NCBI GenBank assembly: GCA_905250115.1 | Contig: CAJNOI010000019.1 | Location: forward strand, 494,030 to 558,029 | Direction of reading: 5' to 3' | DNA: 64,000 nucleotides | DNA from: Adineta steineri | Lineage: Eukaryota; Rotifera; Eurotatoria; Adinetida; Adinetidae | Part shown: one piece after another, positions 26,901-38,108 of the stretch | Numbering within the stretch: position 1 is the stretch's first letter | Layout of the letters: each line of letters starts with the position of its first letter | Notes under the pieces: model-generated | The model's input: only the letters and a program-made list of their open reading frames with translations | Databases searched by the model: none | What the model was told of the DNA's origin: nothing | Made by a program: the position numbers and the translations under genes

Positions 26901-28937
26901 TGCTTTATCATTAGCAGCTAAAATTCGTACTTGATCATCATATACGCCCAATTGTGCATAAGCAGCTAACACAGCTGTTGTTACATTACTAGAATCTTTG
27001 GCTGGACTTTTTAAAAACTTTGAAATAGCTTTTTGAAATTCTTTAATTTTCTGAAAAGACGAAAAAAAAGAAAAGGAATATTGTAGTATATTCAATGAAA
27101 CATACATCATTCGCATCTTTATTATTATCTTGTCGAGCTTTGTATGATTTGAGAATTGTTGCTGCAAGTACAACAAATTCCGGTACTTGTGCTGCAGTTA
27201 ATTTCGTTGAACTTTGAACAATTTGTTTAACTAAATCTTCGGTTGGACTATCCAAGTAAAATACTGCTAATGGATTTGTAAATTTTAAAGTAGCAGGATC
27301 AAAATTGATTGATGAACCAACTGGATCATGTGAATAGATTTCTTTAAGAAATAATGGTACGACATTTCTATTAAACAGGAAAACAAGCAAAGAAACATTT
27401 TTGAAATTTTCGAATGTCATCTTACTTAATATCTGCATTTGCTTGAAAATTATGAAGATCAGCTTTACTCATACGTCTTAATTCATTAACTACTTCCACA
27501 AAATGAGATGAAGCAAATTGATCCCAATCATTTGATTTTAAAAGTCCTTGAATTTTTGAAACTAAATTTAAAACGACTTCATTTGATCTATCAAATGATG
27601 TTGTTGGATCATATTGAAGTGTTTGTCGAACAGCATTTTTAATTGAACCTTCAAATCATATAAAATATTAACTTTTCAAAAACAAAATCAATTAATAAAA
27701 TATACCTGCATCAACATTAACAACACTTGTTGTTTGTAATTTTAATTCTTGTTTAATTGAAATAAGTTTTGATGAAATTTCTTCCTCATCAGCTTTATCA
27801 CTAAAATCATGATCATCTTCTTCCGATGAACTACTATCACTTCCATCAATATGATCATGATTATCATGTGTATGTTTATCAGCTGATTTTTTATCACTAT
27901 CTGAATCGATTTCAATTGTTTTACATTTGACCGATTGAATTTTTTTATCACGAATTTCTGTTTGACATACATAACGTGATTTAGCTGAGAAAACTTCTTC
28001 AACCTAAGAATTAAATAAAAAATTTTTTTGTTTTATTTGTATGTAATATTTACAAGTGGACCAAGAAGAGAAGTTAAAACAGGACTTGAACTTAAATGTA
28101 TTTTGTCTTTTGAACATGTTGATAGATCTTTATTTTTATTAATTTGTGTTGTAGCACCTTTTTGTGAATACTTATAACGTGTTGTACATACACCGAGTAC
28201 ATCTTCTTCACGTACCTTGAAATAAAATAAATTCTTAATTTTTTTTCCGAAGATTTTTTTTATTAAATATTTACAATGTTTTCACCATCAGTTGGTACAG
28301 GAGAGTACACTTGAAGTGCACTAAGTATACCTTTGATGAAATTAACATGATCAGCTTTAGCGGATGCATCAGCTTCAACAGCAATAAGAAATCCATCAAC
28401 CCAACGACATCGAACAACAAGATTTTCGAGATCTTTTGTAGCGAGTGATGTTACTGGTGATTCAGTTTCATCTTGACTTTCGGTAATTTTAACATTTTTA
28501 AGCTATAAAAAAATAATTAATTGCAAAAAAAAGAAGAAATAAAATTTCGAAATATATTACCTGAACGGCATAATTACAATCATTAAGATTTTTAATGTGT
28601 ACATCAGCAGTGATCTGATTTTTTATATCATATTGACCATTGGCAACAGATAATTTCACTTCAGTTTTATATTTATAAACTAACGAACCTTGATCCGATG
28701 CAACAAGATGAGCTATATATATATATATGTATGAGAAAAAAAAGATGATTAATCACATCTATTTATTCTTACCAGACGAGCACATCGGATCAGGTTTATT
28801 TGGAGATACTGGCGCGGTTGAAGCTCGACAAACTAGAATAGAATATAGAGAATATGAACGTTTGCTTTAAAATTAAATATAATCTTACTGAGCAACAAGA
28901 CTAGAATTAAACGGAGATTTACAGACGCTATCATCAT
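17970..28937 (-). CDS. Large lipid transfer protein (apolipophorin/vitellogenin type), about 24 exons, about 3000 aa
   Basis: Translation starts at 28937 with MMIASVNLRLILVLLLS and a probable signal cleavage after CRA. The N-terminal lipovitellin-like module (roughly 28830-26600) shows VYKYKTEVKLSV, EEDVLGVCTTRYKYS, LTSLLGPLVEEVF and the alpha-helical repeats, with an acidic/Ser/His insert near 27790-27905. The middle is a long beta-sheet lipid-binding region, mostly one exon (20722-23608). A coiled, Arg/Lys/Glu-rich stretch (18926-19526) follows. Near the C-terminus is a vWF-D-like module, with GDAIDLHGNYIYLNPACDY and HDFFNLQFSF. About 9.0 kb of coding sequence is far longer than typical vitellogenins (1500-1800 aa) and closer to apolipophorin/apoB (over 3000 aa). 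The likely role is secreted lipid transport, perhaps yolk supply. Introns hold a MITE (19624-19760) and a telomere-like array (23711-23894). Exon count is approximate. Confidence 0.85.
19624..19760. mobile_element. hAT-type MITE, 137 bp, perfect 8-bp target duplication
   Basis: Terminal inverted repeats are CAGTGGCGTAAtCACACTGGGGCT at the left and, read in reverse, TAGTGGCGTAACC at the right, with inner AGCCCC/GGGGCT complementarity. TCGTAGAC occurs directly on both sides (19616-19623 and 19761-19768), the 8-bp target duplication of hAT elements. It has no open frame. It lies in an intron of the lipid-carrier gene that is about 300 bases long because of it; other introns there are about 55. 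Confidence 0.92.
23711..23894. repeat. GGGTGT/GTGGGT telomere-like array in inverted (G-arm then C-arm) arrangement
   Basis: From 23711 to about 23816 the + strand is a degenerate tandem array of GTGGGT, GAGGGT and GTGAGT hexamers. After a spacer of about 12 bases (around GATGTGACATAAGAGCAA), 23828-23894 is the complementary C-rich array (ACACCC, CCCACA). The exact hexamer TGTGGG occurs about five times on the G arm and its complement about four times on the C arm. The block sits in a 406-base intron (23609-24014) of the lipid-carrier gene. TGTGGG is, as I recall, the telomere repeat reported for bdelloid rotifers. Confidence 0.85.
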
Positions 28938-29076
28938 TGAATATTTGCGTCTCTTGTACCAATACTTGTACTATTCTTTGTTGTTGTTGTTGTTGTTTAA
29001 TAGATGTAGATTTGCTGTCTTATATTTGTTCTAGAGTATGTAAAAAAGAAAAGACAGCTACTGATTAAAACTCAGG

Positions 29077-29088
29077 TTTATATATATA
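29077..29088 (-). promoter_or_regulatory. Candidate TATA box for the lipid-carrier gene
   Basis: On the minus strand the site reads TATATATATAAA, about 140 bases upstream of the start codon at 28937. That leaves a short 5' UTR containing a CAA repeat. Position and sequence suit a strong inducible core promoter. Not tested. Confidence 0.45.
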
Positions 29089-29333
29089 CGATCGTTTGTC
29101 TATTCTTCTCTTGTTGTAGTTCAATCTACTAACTGATAAGAATCTATACCAGCTGTATACTGATGAGAGTAATCAAATAATAAGAAAAAAAGAATATATA
29201 GAATGAATCTTAAGTGTCTCTCTATCATTCCCTTGATATATACATGACAACTATTTGTTATCTATCAATATATAGACATGCACATATTATTTACATTAGA
29301 GAATAATCATTAATGTTGTTTTCGTGACAAACT

Positions 29334-29925
29334 GAACAGTTTAAACAAAAGATATCTTGAACAGTTAACATATTTAGTTATATAAATATATCAGTGAACT
29401 CTGATTTTTATAGAGTACTCTAATCGTTTATCGAATACGTAACCATTGATAAACTTATCGACATGAAAGTTCGTTGTATATATGTATGTTTAGTATAAAA
29501 GAGAATAAGAAAAAGTATAGGAATATCTATTTATCAACAATGTGAACTACTTGAACAGCTTGCAAGTTAACTGTTTAATCTCAATATATTTGTAGTTCGA
29601 TATCTTGAGTGCTGACTGAGAGCGAACAGCAGACGTATTCTCGATTAGTCTGTTTTACAACATACATATATGCTATATGATATCACTACTGTATGTTTAA
29701 ATAAAATGACTGATTGCATATGTAAATAAACAGACTTGTACATTCTTTTTTTTTCAATCATCAAATGAAAACGTATGAGAAGATGAATACTTTTCATATC
29801 ATGAAAGTAAATTCTCATAGGTACCTACTTTATAATTTGAAATAATACGAAGTCATCAATTCTTCGACTATCACACCAGTTATATAATCAAGTATTCTAT
29901 GATATGTATAATAAATTTTGAACAG
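29334..29925 (+). promoter_or_regulatory. Cluster of five GAACAG motifs upstream of the lipid-carrier gene
   Basis: GAACAG occurs at about 29334, 29359, 29553, 29623 and 29920, always in the same orientation, and most copies are TTGAACAGTT-like. In sequence this AT-rich, five copies in 600 bases is far above random expectation. A further copy lies near 30570. The hexamer resembles a steroid-receptor half-site (AGAACA), and vitellogenin/apolipophorin genes are often hormone-controlled. A regulatory role is inference. Confidence 0.35.
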
Positions 29926-30590
29926 TATATCAATAAATTTTGTTCGATGAATGAGTTGCATACTGAAGAATTTAATCTATACACTTTATTCTAAAGATAG
30001 TCGTCTAAATCAATTTATATACATAGTAAGATCAACGATAAATTTGAATAATTCGTTCAATATTACAATGGGAAACACGTCTATACTTTTCAACACTGAA
30101 TAACTCTCCATTATTAACCTATTTTTTTCAGACATAGAAAATAAAGAACGATTTATGCTGATCGATCATATTTCGTTTGTTTCTATTATCCATCTTGAAT
30201 CCTTTTCTTTTCTTTTATCACATATAAATCTATTTGTTTGCTTTAATTGTTGAGTAGACAAAATCATTTTTGTTATCTTTTATTTATTGTGAAATGAAAA
30301 GTGCAAGCAAAAGTATCATTCGCGCTAACATCGATATAAAACTTGTGTTAGTAGTTTATAAGTAAAAAAAAAGAACATTGTTTTTTTTTCATCAAGAAAT
30401 CATATAAAAAAAAAGACCAGAGTATAAAACAGAAGATCATATAAATGGAATGCTGAATTTTCATGATATTCACAGAGACGCAAACAATACATACGAAAAA
30501 AACGAAGTTCTAGTGCAAAAAAAAGTGAATAGCACACGAATATACAATTTTTAATGTTTTATACAAAATGAACAGTGGAAGTATTTGATT

Positions 30591-33500
30591 TTATGAATCA
30601 GCAACAACTTCATCTTCATTTTCATTCTTTTTTTCTTCAACTTCTGGTATATTATCATCAATAGTATCATTACTTGTTGAACGATTAACCATTACATATT
30701 CATGTCCATTAGAATTCAATTCACTTGATGATGCTGTTTCATTTTGATTAAGATTTATATCTTGACGTGATACAGCTGTTTCTAATTCACTATCTTTATT
30801 TTCTTCTTGATCAGAATCATTATCTTCTTCATCACTACCAACTCTATTGAAGAAGAAGAAAAAAATCATTAAGAAAACTTTTCAATATGAGATACACTTC
30901 TAATCTATATATGTCAATAAGTGGCAAAAGTTCGGTCTTGAACTATAATAATAGATGATCAGTTAAGCATCCGATCACAACGTGAAATTTTTAAAAAAAA
31001 AAGGTGTATTATTCAACTATGGACCTCTTTGTGTAGAGTTTAGAAAAAATCAATACTATTCGAAAAGAGATGTAGATTGACAAAAATCAAGTTTATATTT
31101 CTAATAGATGCAAAATTTGAATTAGCTAATCTCAGATTTGTATAGATATGGAATCATTATAGATCTAGGCAGGGGTGGCGCGAGTCAGCCAACACTGAGG
31201 GGTGTAGCATTATCTTTGATGAAATACCTAAGAAGATTTGCCGATTTTGTTGAGCAAAAAATAGAAATTTTGGAAGATTGGGGGGGGGGGAGGGGTTGTC
31301 ACACCCCCGACACTCCTCTGATCGCGCCACCTCTGGATCTAGGCAACTTCTGTTAGAAGCTTTACTTATTCATATATCGATACGCATAAGAGAAAGAAAG
31401 AGAATCAAACAATTACACTATCCTACATACAATGTTAATGGTCGACTTTCTGATTCAGCTAATTCAATTTGATATTTATTATCATTCTCTCCACCATCTA
31501 CTAATGATGTTTCTGGTGTATAATTTTCAATAGTTGAATGATACTAAAATAAAAAACAATTTTTTTCATTTTTTATTAAACAACAAAATAATTTTTACTA
31601 AATTTGAATATTCATCTTGTTGTGTATTCGTTGATTTTATCATTGATTCATTAATATTTGTTGCTTGATTATTATTTTCAAATACTTTATATTTAACTAA
31701 TTCATCAAAAGCAACATCAGATATATCACGAATGAGATCAGCAGCACAATCACGAATACTTGAAAAAAATAAAAACTATTTATCATGTTTTTTTTTTGTT
31801 ATATATCTTACGTTGTTCCACAATATTTTTCAATAGTTTTTGCAAGGGATGCTGAGAATTGATTTTGAAAATGGGAAACTAATTGAGCAGAATCTGGTTG
31901 TTGTTTAAATAAAAATAAGATACGTTCACGAACATGATTTAAAATCGAATGATTAAATATATCATTAATATGTAATCGCATAAATCTAATAGAAGAAGAA
32001 AAAAAAGAATGTAAATAAATTAGTTTTGTTTTTTTGAAATATTTACGGAATTAATTGAACCATAATTGATTTAACTTGTAAATTAATTGTTTGTATATCA
32101 GCATTATCTAAATCCTAAAATAAATTGCTTTTAATTTTGATTCAGAATTTTTTTTTAAATTGAAATACTTGAGTTGATGCTGAATAAGAAACTGATGGTT
32201 CAAGGTTAAATATAGTTCTTGATAGATCATTTTTTTGTTGTTCTTCTTCACTATTACTTTCACTATCATCACTATCATCATCATCATCGTCATTATCAAA
32301 GGTATTTTGTTGTAATAGTTGATTATAATTAGGTGATTGAGATTTATTAAGTTGATTTGCATTCTCATTTGTTACTGCTCGACGACGAATAATAAATGAT
32401 TTCGAAGGAATCCCTTTCGATGAATTACGATAATGATTTGAAGTTACTTCATATCCATCAGGTAATTGTTTTGTATGTAAATGAAGCGGTTTTGGTGATA
32501 ATAAACGATCAGAAGTAAACGTTGCTAGAATATTCAGAAGAAGAAAAGAGATTTTTTAGTATGAATGATAACAAGAAATATATACATGTTCTATACCCAT
32601 GCTGATACGTTACTTATCAACTCTACCATTAGTTGTCCAGTGTTTTATCTAGGCTTCTTTTTTCGAGTGGGCGTCGCCTACCCAACCCCTCAGCTAGATA
32701 AGACACTATAGTTGTCTATTGATACTGACACTCTCATATCTGAATCTTCAAAATTCTTTCTTTCTGTCTTTTTCAAACTGATTACTCCTATAAAGTGAAA
32801 CAGTGCCCGATGTCTCATACTGTTCTAATTTTTTCTGTAGAATCAAGAGATATCTTCTTAAAGTTTTGAATAAAAATAGTTCTATAAAATTTTTTCTATT
32901 ACCATTTCTTTCATGTTTGATCGGTGTTGTTTCTAATTGATCTTCATTAAAATTAATAGCCGTTCGATTTCCTGTACTTTGACTACTAAATGATGTTTTA
33001 CTTGAATTTTCAAATCTATTATTATTTGCTAATAAATTATGATTTAATGGTTGAATATTTTCAGTAAATTTTGAACGTATTGGTTGAATTTGATTTAAAC
33101 TATAGATTGAATCTTTTGAATTATCTCGTGAATATAGTTGTGTTTTATATTGTTGTTGTTGTTGTTGTTTTTGTTGTTGACTATCATATGATGCCGAGGA
33201 TGCTGTTAAACGACTATTTTCAGTTTGAAGTGTATTGATTTCTGATTGTAAAACAGCTATTTCACGATAAGCTGTATTTAAATTAACAATAAGACCTTGA
33301 GTAAGAACTTGTTGTTGTAATTGATTAAACATTGTATCCCCTGAAGTTGATACGGAAGGAAGAGATGTTCGAGATGAATTATTTACAGCTGCTGCGGTAA
33401 GATGTTCTTCGATATGGCGATTAAAAGACTTTTGTTCTTGAATAAATGTTGATAAACAACGACATATTTCACGCATTTGCGTGCTTAATTCTTCAGTTTG

Positions 33501-36302
33501 ATCAGGTTTTTTATTTAATAAACGTTGTTCATGTTCAGCAACGATATCTTCTGGTGTATGAAAATTCTTAAACAAAATAAAATATTAAAAAGACAAACAA
33601 CAAAGAAAATAAATAAACTTACTCCTTGTTTTATTCGAGGTGGAAGTGGAATCTCTTCATCTATAAAAGGAAATAAATGATTATGTTGAATTTCTTAAAA
33701 AAAGAAAATATTTTACCAAGATCATCATCATTATCATCATCGTCAAGTTCTTCTCCATCACCTGATTCACATTCAAAACGATACAAATCTAAATCATCAT
33801 CAGCTGGATTTTTTAATTGATTGTATTCACTTTCATATGATGGTTTATCAAGTTGTGTTTCATTTTTTGAATCTATTTTTTTAAGAAAAAAAAGAAATGT
33901 TTGTTTTTTGAAATAAAAATAAATTCTTTCTCTATTCGAAACCTTTTTTTGATTGAATAGGTGGTGTAGTCATACTTTGATGTAACGATGCTATTTGATC
34001 TTTCAGTGTATGTAAACGTTGACGAGATTCAACTAAACGTTCAATTTCACGATGTTGTGCAGCCATTTTAGCATCAGCATATGTATTCGTTGCGAGAATA
34101 GAATTTTGTTTTTCACTTGATTTTGGTGAAATAAGATCAGTTAAAAGATTCATTTTCGGTTTTGAATTAGTTGAAAGATTCATTTTCGTATTTTTGGGTG
34201 ATTTTTTAGGAGATGGTGGAATCGGAGTTGAACGAGCAGATGAAGACGGTTGATCAGGTTCGATTGTTTTCACCATTTGTTGAAGGCGACTTAATGCAGA
34301 TTTTGCTTGTTCTAATTCTCTAGAAAAATTTAAATCCATGTAAAATGAAACAAATTTTTTTAATCGATTGCTTATGAGATGAATTTCTGACATCAATCAA
34401 AGTCTTTCCTGATTCATAGATTTCTTTTTTCGGATAAACAGAATGATTTACATTCTACTTACAATCTTTTAGCAGCTAATTCAGTTGATAATTTATCAAG
34501 TGGTTTAGGTGGATTGTTATTATTTATTTTTGCTGGTGATATTTGTTGTTTCTGTTGGGTGATAAGTGTTTTTAAACGTTGTACATCATCAGGTTGAATT
34601 TGGGCTTCTTCATAAACAGTTGTTTCTTCTTCTTGTTGATCCATTAAATCCATTTGATAATATCGAACAATTTGTTCTAATTCATTTAATTGTTGTCGAA
34701 CATGTTGTAAATTTTTTACACGGTTTTCATCAGGTTTCGGTTGTTCTTTGGGTGAACTTAAGAAACAAAGAAAAACTATCGTTAATAAAATTCGTTTTTA
34801 TGAAAATTTACCTTTTAACTTGTTTAACTTCAACTTCATGTTTTTGTTCATAAAGATTTCGAAGTAATTGTAATCTAAAACCATATAAAGAAGGTCAATT
34901 ATTTTATAAGAGTTTCTCAGTACCGATCACGAAGATTATGAATATCAGATAAAAGATCATTTTCTGATGGATCTTCTTTTGGAGTCACAGTTTTCTTATT
35001 ACTTAATTGTTGTTGTTGTTCAACTAAACGTTGTTCAGAACGTTTTTTCAATGCAAGTAATGCGCGTTTTTGACCTTGTAAAGCTCGAAGCTTAAGAGAA
35101 AAAAAATGTTTGAATATTCTTTAGTAAATAGAAACTTTATATTACTTGTTCTTTTTGGAGCATTAAATTTCTTTCCATTTCTTTTTCACTTTCAACATCA
35201 CTTGCTTCATCACCAGTCTTAAATAATACAACAAAAAAGAAAAGAAATAAAAAAAGAAAATTAAAAGAAAACTCACGGTTGATTGTTGATCTTTCCAATT
35301 GATTGTATCACTTTTAAGACTTCCAACAAGTGAATCATAATTTGAATTATCATTACGAGTATTTTGTTCATTATCAGAAGTATTTATTGTTGAAATCGAT
35401 GGTTTAAAACCATTTTTATTTTCACTATGTGAATGATCGGGAAATTGAACTTTTCGTTGAGATATTGGTTTTTCCTAATGGATTAATGAAGAAATTAAAG
35501 TATTATGTCTTAAAATCTACATACATCCTCTTCTTCTTCTTCGTCATCATCATCATCATCGTCATTCGATTGATCATCATTATCGAGTTGAATTTGACGA
35601 TCAGCTACAGAAATTTTCTTAATAAGTCCTGATCGTTCTTCATTTGTTAACTAGATGAAAACAGAAATGATTAAAAATCAATTCTTTTAGAAATTTACTG
35701 TAATTAAATTGAATAAATTAACATAACCAGCTTGTTGTTCTTCAAGATTTGCAATAATTATACGAAGTTTTTCACATTGTTCTTCACTTCCCGGCTAGAA
35801 TTACATATATATAAATATTTCGAATAGATTACAAAATAAATTCATTACAACTAAATGTTTAAATTTATCCATTGAATCAAGCATTGTTTGTGCTTGTTGA
35901 ATAGAATTTTGAATTTGTTTTACACGAACAATTATTCTTTCCGTAGAAAACTAAATAAAATCAAATAATATGAATAATTCTGATGATTAATTTTCTTCTT
36001 ACTTCTACTGATTGTTCTTGATCAGATGTTTCATCTTGTGCTGCATTATTTGTTATCGGATCAGCATCTAATGTTTCATTTGATTCATCTTGATTATTAT
36101 CTCGAAATGCTTGTCGAACAAGACTATTAACTGATATTTCGCCATCACTTTCATTATCGTTTTGATAAACCGGATCGAAAAAAGACATCTAGAAGAAAAA
36201 ATACATATATTAAAGAAAAAATAAAATTATAGGATTTACTTGAGTAAATTTTTCATTATCATCTAGATTTGGTAAATTACGTGTTTTTCGTTTAAGAGCC
36301 AT
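30591..36302 (-). CDS. PCM1: PCM1 (pericentriolar material 1) centriolar-satellite scaffold, about 20 exons
   Basis: Start at 36302 (MALKRKTRNLPNLDDNEKFTQ, exon 36240-36302), then exons at 36003-36188 and 35849-35950 and on to the stop at 30591. The strongest match is the coiled-coil segment MLQKEQLRALQGQKRALLAL (near 35148-35092), nearly identical to vertebrate PCM1 (EQLRALQGRQAALLAL). Further PCM1-like blocks are VRQQLNELEQIVRYYQ (near 34690) and EIERLVESRQRLHTLKDQI (near 34000). The C-terminal part carries a helical region (ILNHVRERILFLF) and ends in a Glu/Asp-rich tail. PCM1 scaffolds centriolar satellites and is needed for cilium assembly, consistent with a ciliated animal. Poly-Gln and poly-Asp runs are present. 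Two introns contain MITEs (31170-31335 and 32638-32708). Small exons in the middle are not all resolved. Confidence 0.9.
31170..31335. mobile_element. hAT-type MITE, 166 bp, perfect 8-bp target duplication
   Basis: The left end is CAGGGGTGGCGCGAGTCAG; the right end read in reverse is CAGAGGTGGCGCGATCAG, so about 18-bp terminal inverted repeats. The target duplication GATCTAGG is present at 31162-31169 and 31336-31343 with no mismatch. A G-run (about 31280-31289) lies inside. It sits in a PCM1 intron of about 590 bases. Open frames across it are spurious. Confidence 0.92.
32638..32708. mobile_element. hAT-type mini-MITE, 71 bp, perfect 8-bp target duplication
   Basis: The whole element is 71 bases. 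Ends are CAGTGTTTTATCTAG and, in reverse, TAGTGTCTTATCTAG (15-bp inverted repeats, two differences). TAGTTGTC flanks it at 32630-32637 and 32709-32716. Its left 20 bases match the minus-strand start of the longer repeat at 13835-14014, so it is an internally deleted member of that family. It lies in a PCM1 intron. Confidence 0.93.
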
Positions 36303-37193
36303 ATCGTTTTGAAAAAAAGCAAACTATCTAAAAATGAATGTTTGCTTATTTAAATGAAGTATTATTGTATGAATTAGTAGGAGTTCAACGTTGGTTGGCC
36401 ACTTCATTTCTAATACTAATACCTTCTTAGTGAATTTAGTCAAAACATTTCTTCAATGTTAACAAAACATATTGTGACTATTTTAACGAATAAATGATCA
36501 GTTATTTATACAAAAAGAGTTTATTTTTCTTGAATCGATTGATATACATGTAAATCGAATATAAATCTAGTTCTTCATACCTATATGGAATGATGTAGGA
36601 TTATTGAAAATGAATAATGAGAAAAAAATAAGTCATTAATATAAACGACATGTCTCGTGATCGAATAAAGAATGATGTTGTTTTTTTTTTTTGTTAAAAA
36701 ATTTTCTTTTCTTATGCTATTTATAAACTAGTAAAAATGTTTTAATTATTCTACGTCCATCGGTCAATATTTTGAAAGTAACGTTTTCAAGGTAACGACC
36801 TCGAAATAGTTTACTTAAAAAAAAATTTTTTTATTTAACTAAAAGATTATGATATTTGTTTTTATATCTTAATTTTTAATTATAAAGAGAAATATTTAAT
36901 TTAATTTTACGAGATTATAAAAATATTTTTAAAAGTGACATCTATCGTATACAGTTTGAAATTCAAATACAGAACAGAAGATATATGTCCATCTTCCGAT
37001 TTCGATGACACATATTTTAAGAAGGAAACAAGAAAGGAATGACTAACGGATTTCGCTTTTATAACAAAAACAGAAATTATTTCGTTAAACTTTTTGTATG
37101 TGGTGGATAACAAGTTGTACTGTAATATATTGTCTAGATCGTAGTAGAACGGAAAATAGCTAACAATATCAATCGTGTTGATCAATATACACA
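36303..37193. promoter_or_regulatory. Divergent promoter region between PCM1 and the ParB-like gene
   Basis: The two genes start head-to-head 891 bases apart. The spacer is AT-rich with runs of A and T and no repeat or RNA gene that I recognise. A reading frame at 36907-37194 on the minus strand has no gene-like features. Confidence 0.4.
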
Positions 37194-38108
37194 ATGACCA
37201 AAATGAATGCTAAGAATATTAATTTTAATGATGTTCGTTATGCACAAGAATATTTTTATCCATATTTTTCTCATCGAACAATGAGCGTTAGTGAAACATA
37301 TGTTGCTTTAGTATTTGGTTTGCTAGATCCTAAATCTCTAGCACCGATAAGGATTTTTGAAGTTGAAGGGCATTCTTATTGTATTGATACACGTCGTCTC
37401 ACAATTGCCAAAGAATTACAACAAAGAAATAAATTAGATGTTCTAGAAAACTTTCCTGTTCAATATATGCTTATTAACGATGAAGAGTCTGCGCGGCAAT
37501 ATTGGAATCTTGTTAATTGCCGTTTACCAGCAATGAAGAAAAGCGGTCTAGACGGTTCAACAATTCGACTTGAATCTGAACCAGATTACATGTGTTGTTT
37601 TAATAAAGGAACAAATACCTTTCGATCTGATCTCGAGCAACATATTATTCAGAAACATTTAAACATGCGGGTACAGACGTTCAAGAACTTAAATATTTAT
37701 AAATGTTACAAATGTGATAAACAAGGACATATATTTGCAAGAAAACGATCAACACAAAGTGTTTATGAAATTTTCCGAAAATGTGCATGTTCAGAGTATG
37801 AATCGAATAAAATTCATAAAATGCAAGTACCTTGGACAGAAGTCACTTTTGCTGAATTATGTAACAAGATTCTCGAGTTAAAACAATCTTTAATTCGTTC
37901 AAATCAATTGAAACGCAGTATCAATCAACCAAGTGCAAGTCATCAATTCTCAAGAAACAAAGATACTGAATATTTTATGACACCATGTTTTATATTCACA
38001 TTAATTATAGCTATATGCATTGCTCTAGCGTATATACTTACTTCCAAATGGCCTAAAACACATCATAATTATGTTGACATAGACCATTCTAAAACTACAA
38101 TTGTCTAA
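37194..38108 (+). CDS. Intronless tail-anchored protein with ParB-like N-terminal domain and Cys/His motifs, 304 aa
   Basis: I do not recognise a named family. Residues about 12-95 resemble the ParB/Srx-like fold: RYAQEYFYPYFSHR, then SVSETYVALVFGLLDPKSL, PIRIFEVEGHSYCIDTRRL. The D-x-R-R-L motif (65-69) stands where such proteins have DNRRL, and a Lys follows. Residues 133-155 (CCFNKGT to QHIIQKH) look like a degenerate C2H2 finger. A CYKCDKQGH stretch (171-179) and CAC (197-199) could bind zinc. Residues 263-283 are a strong transmembrane helix, followed by a 20-residue hydrophilic tail. There is no signal peptide, so the bulk should face the cytosol. It has no introns, unlike its intron-rich left neighbour. 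A role in nucleotide or nucleic-acid handling would be speculation. Confidence 0.7.
   Translation: MTKMNAKNINFNDVRYAQEYFYPYFSHRTMSVSETYVALVFGLLDPKSLAPIRIFEVEGHSYCIDTRRLTIAKELQQRNKLDVLENFPVQYMLINDEESARQYWNLVNCRLPAMKKSGLDGSTIRLESEPDYMCCFNKGTNTFRSDLEQHIIQKHLNMRVQTFKNLNIYKCYKCDKQGHIFARKRSTQSVYEIFRKCACSEYESNKIHKMQVPWTEVTFAELCNKILELKQSLIRSNQLKRSINQPSASHQFSRNKDTEYFMTPCFIFTLIIAICIALAYILTSKWPKTHHNYVDIDHSKTTIV

Larger units (their letters stand above)
28938..30590. other. Lipid-carrier 5' region and PCM1 3' flank
   Basis: This 1.65-kb gap holds the promoter side of the lipid-carrier gene and the tail of PCM1. It contains a (TTG)n tract near 28978-28998 (CAA repeat in the lipid-carrier sense), a TATA-like site, and a cluster of GAACAG hexamers in one orientation. 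No open reading frame is convincing. Confidence 0.55.

Noticed and set aside
31138-31472. Two overlapping frames on the + strand in a PCM1 intron
   Set aside because: They translate the hAT MITE at 31170-31335 and its flanks.
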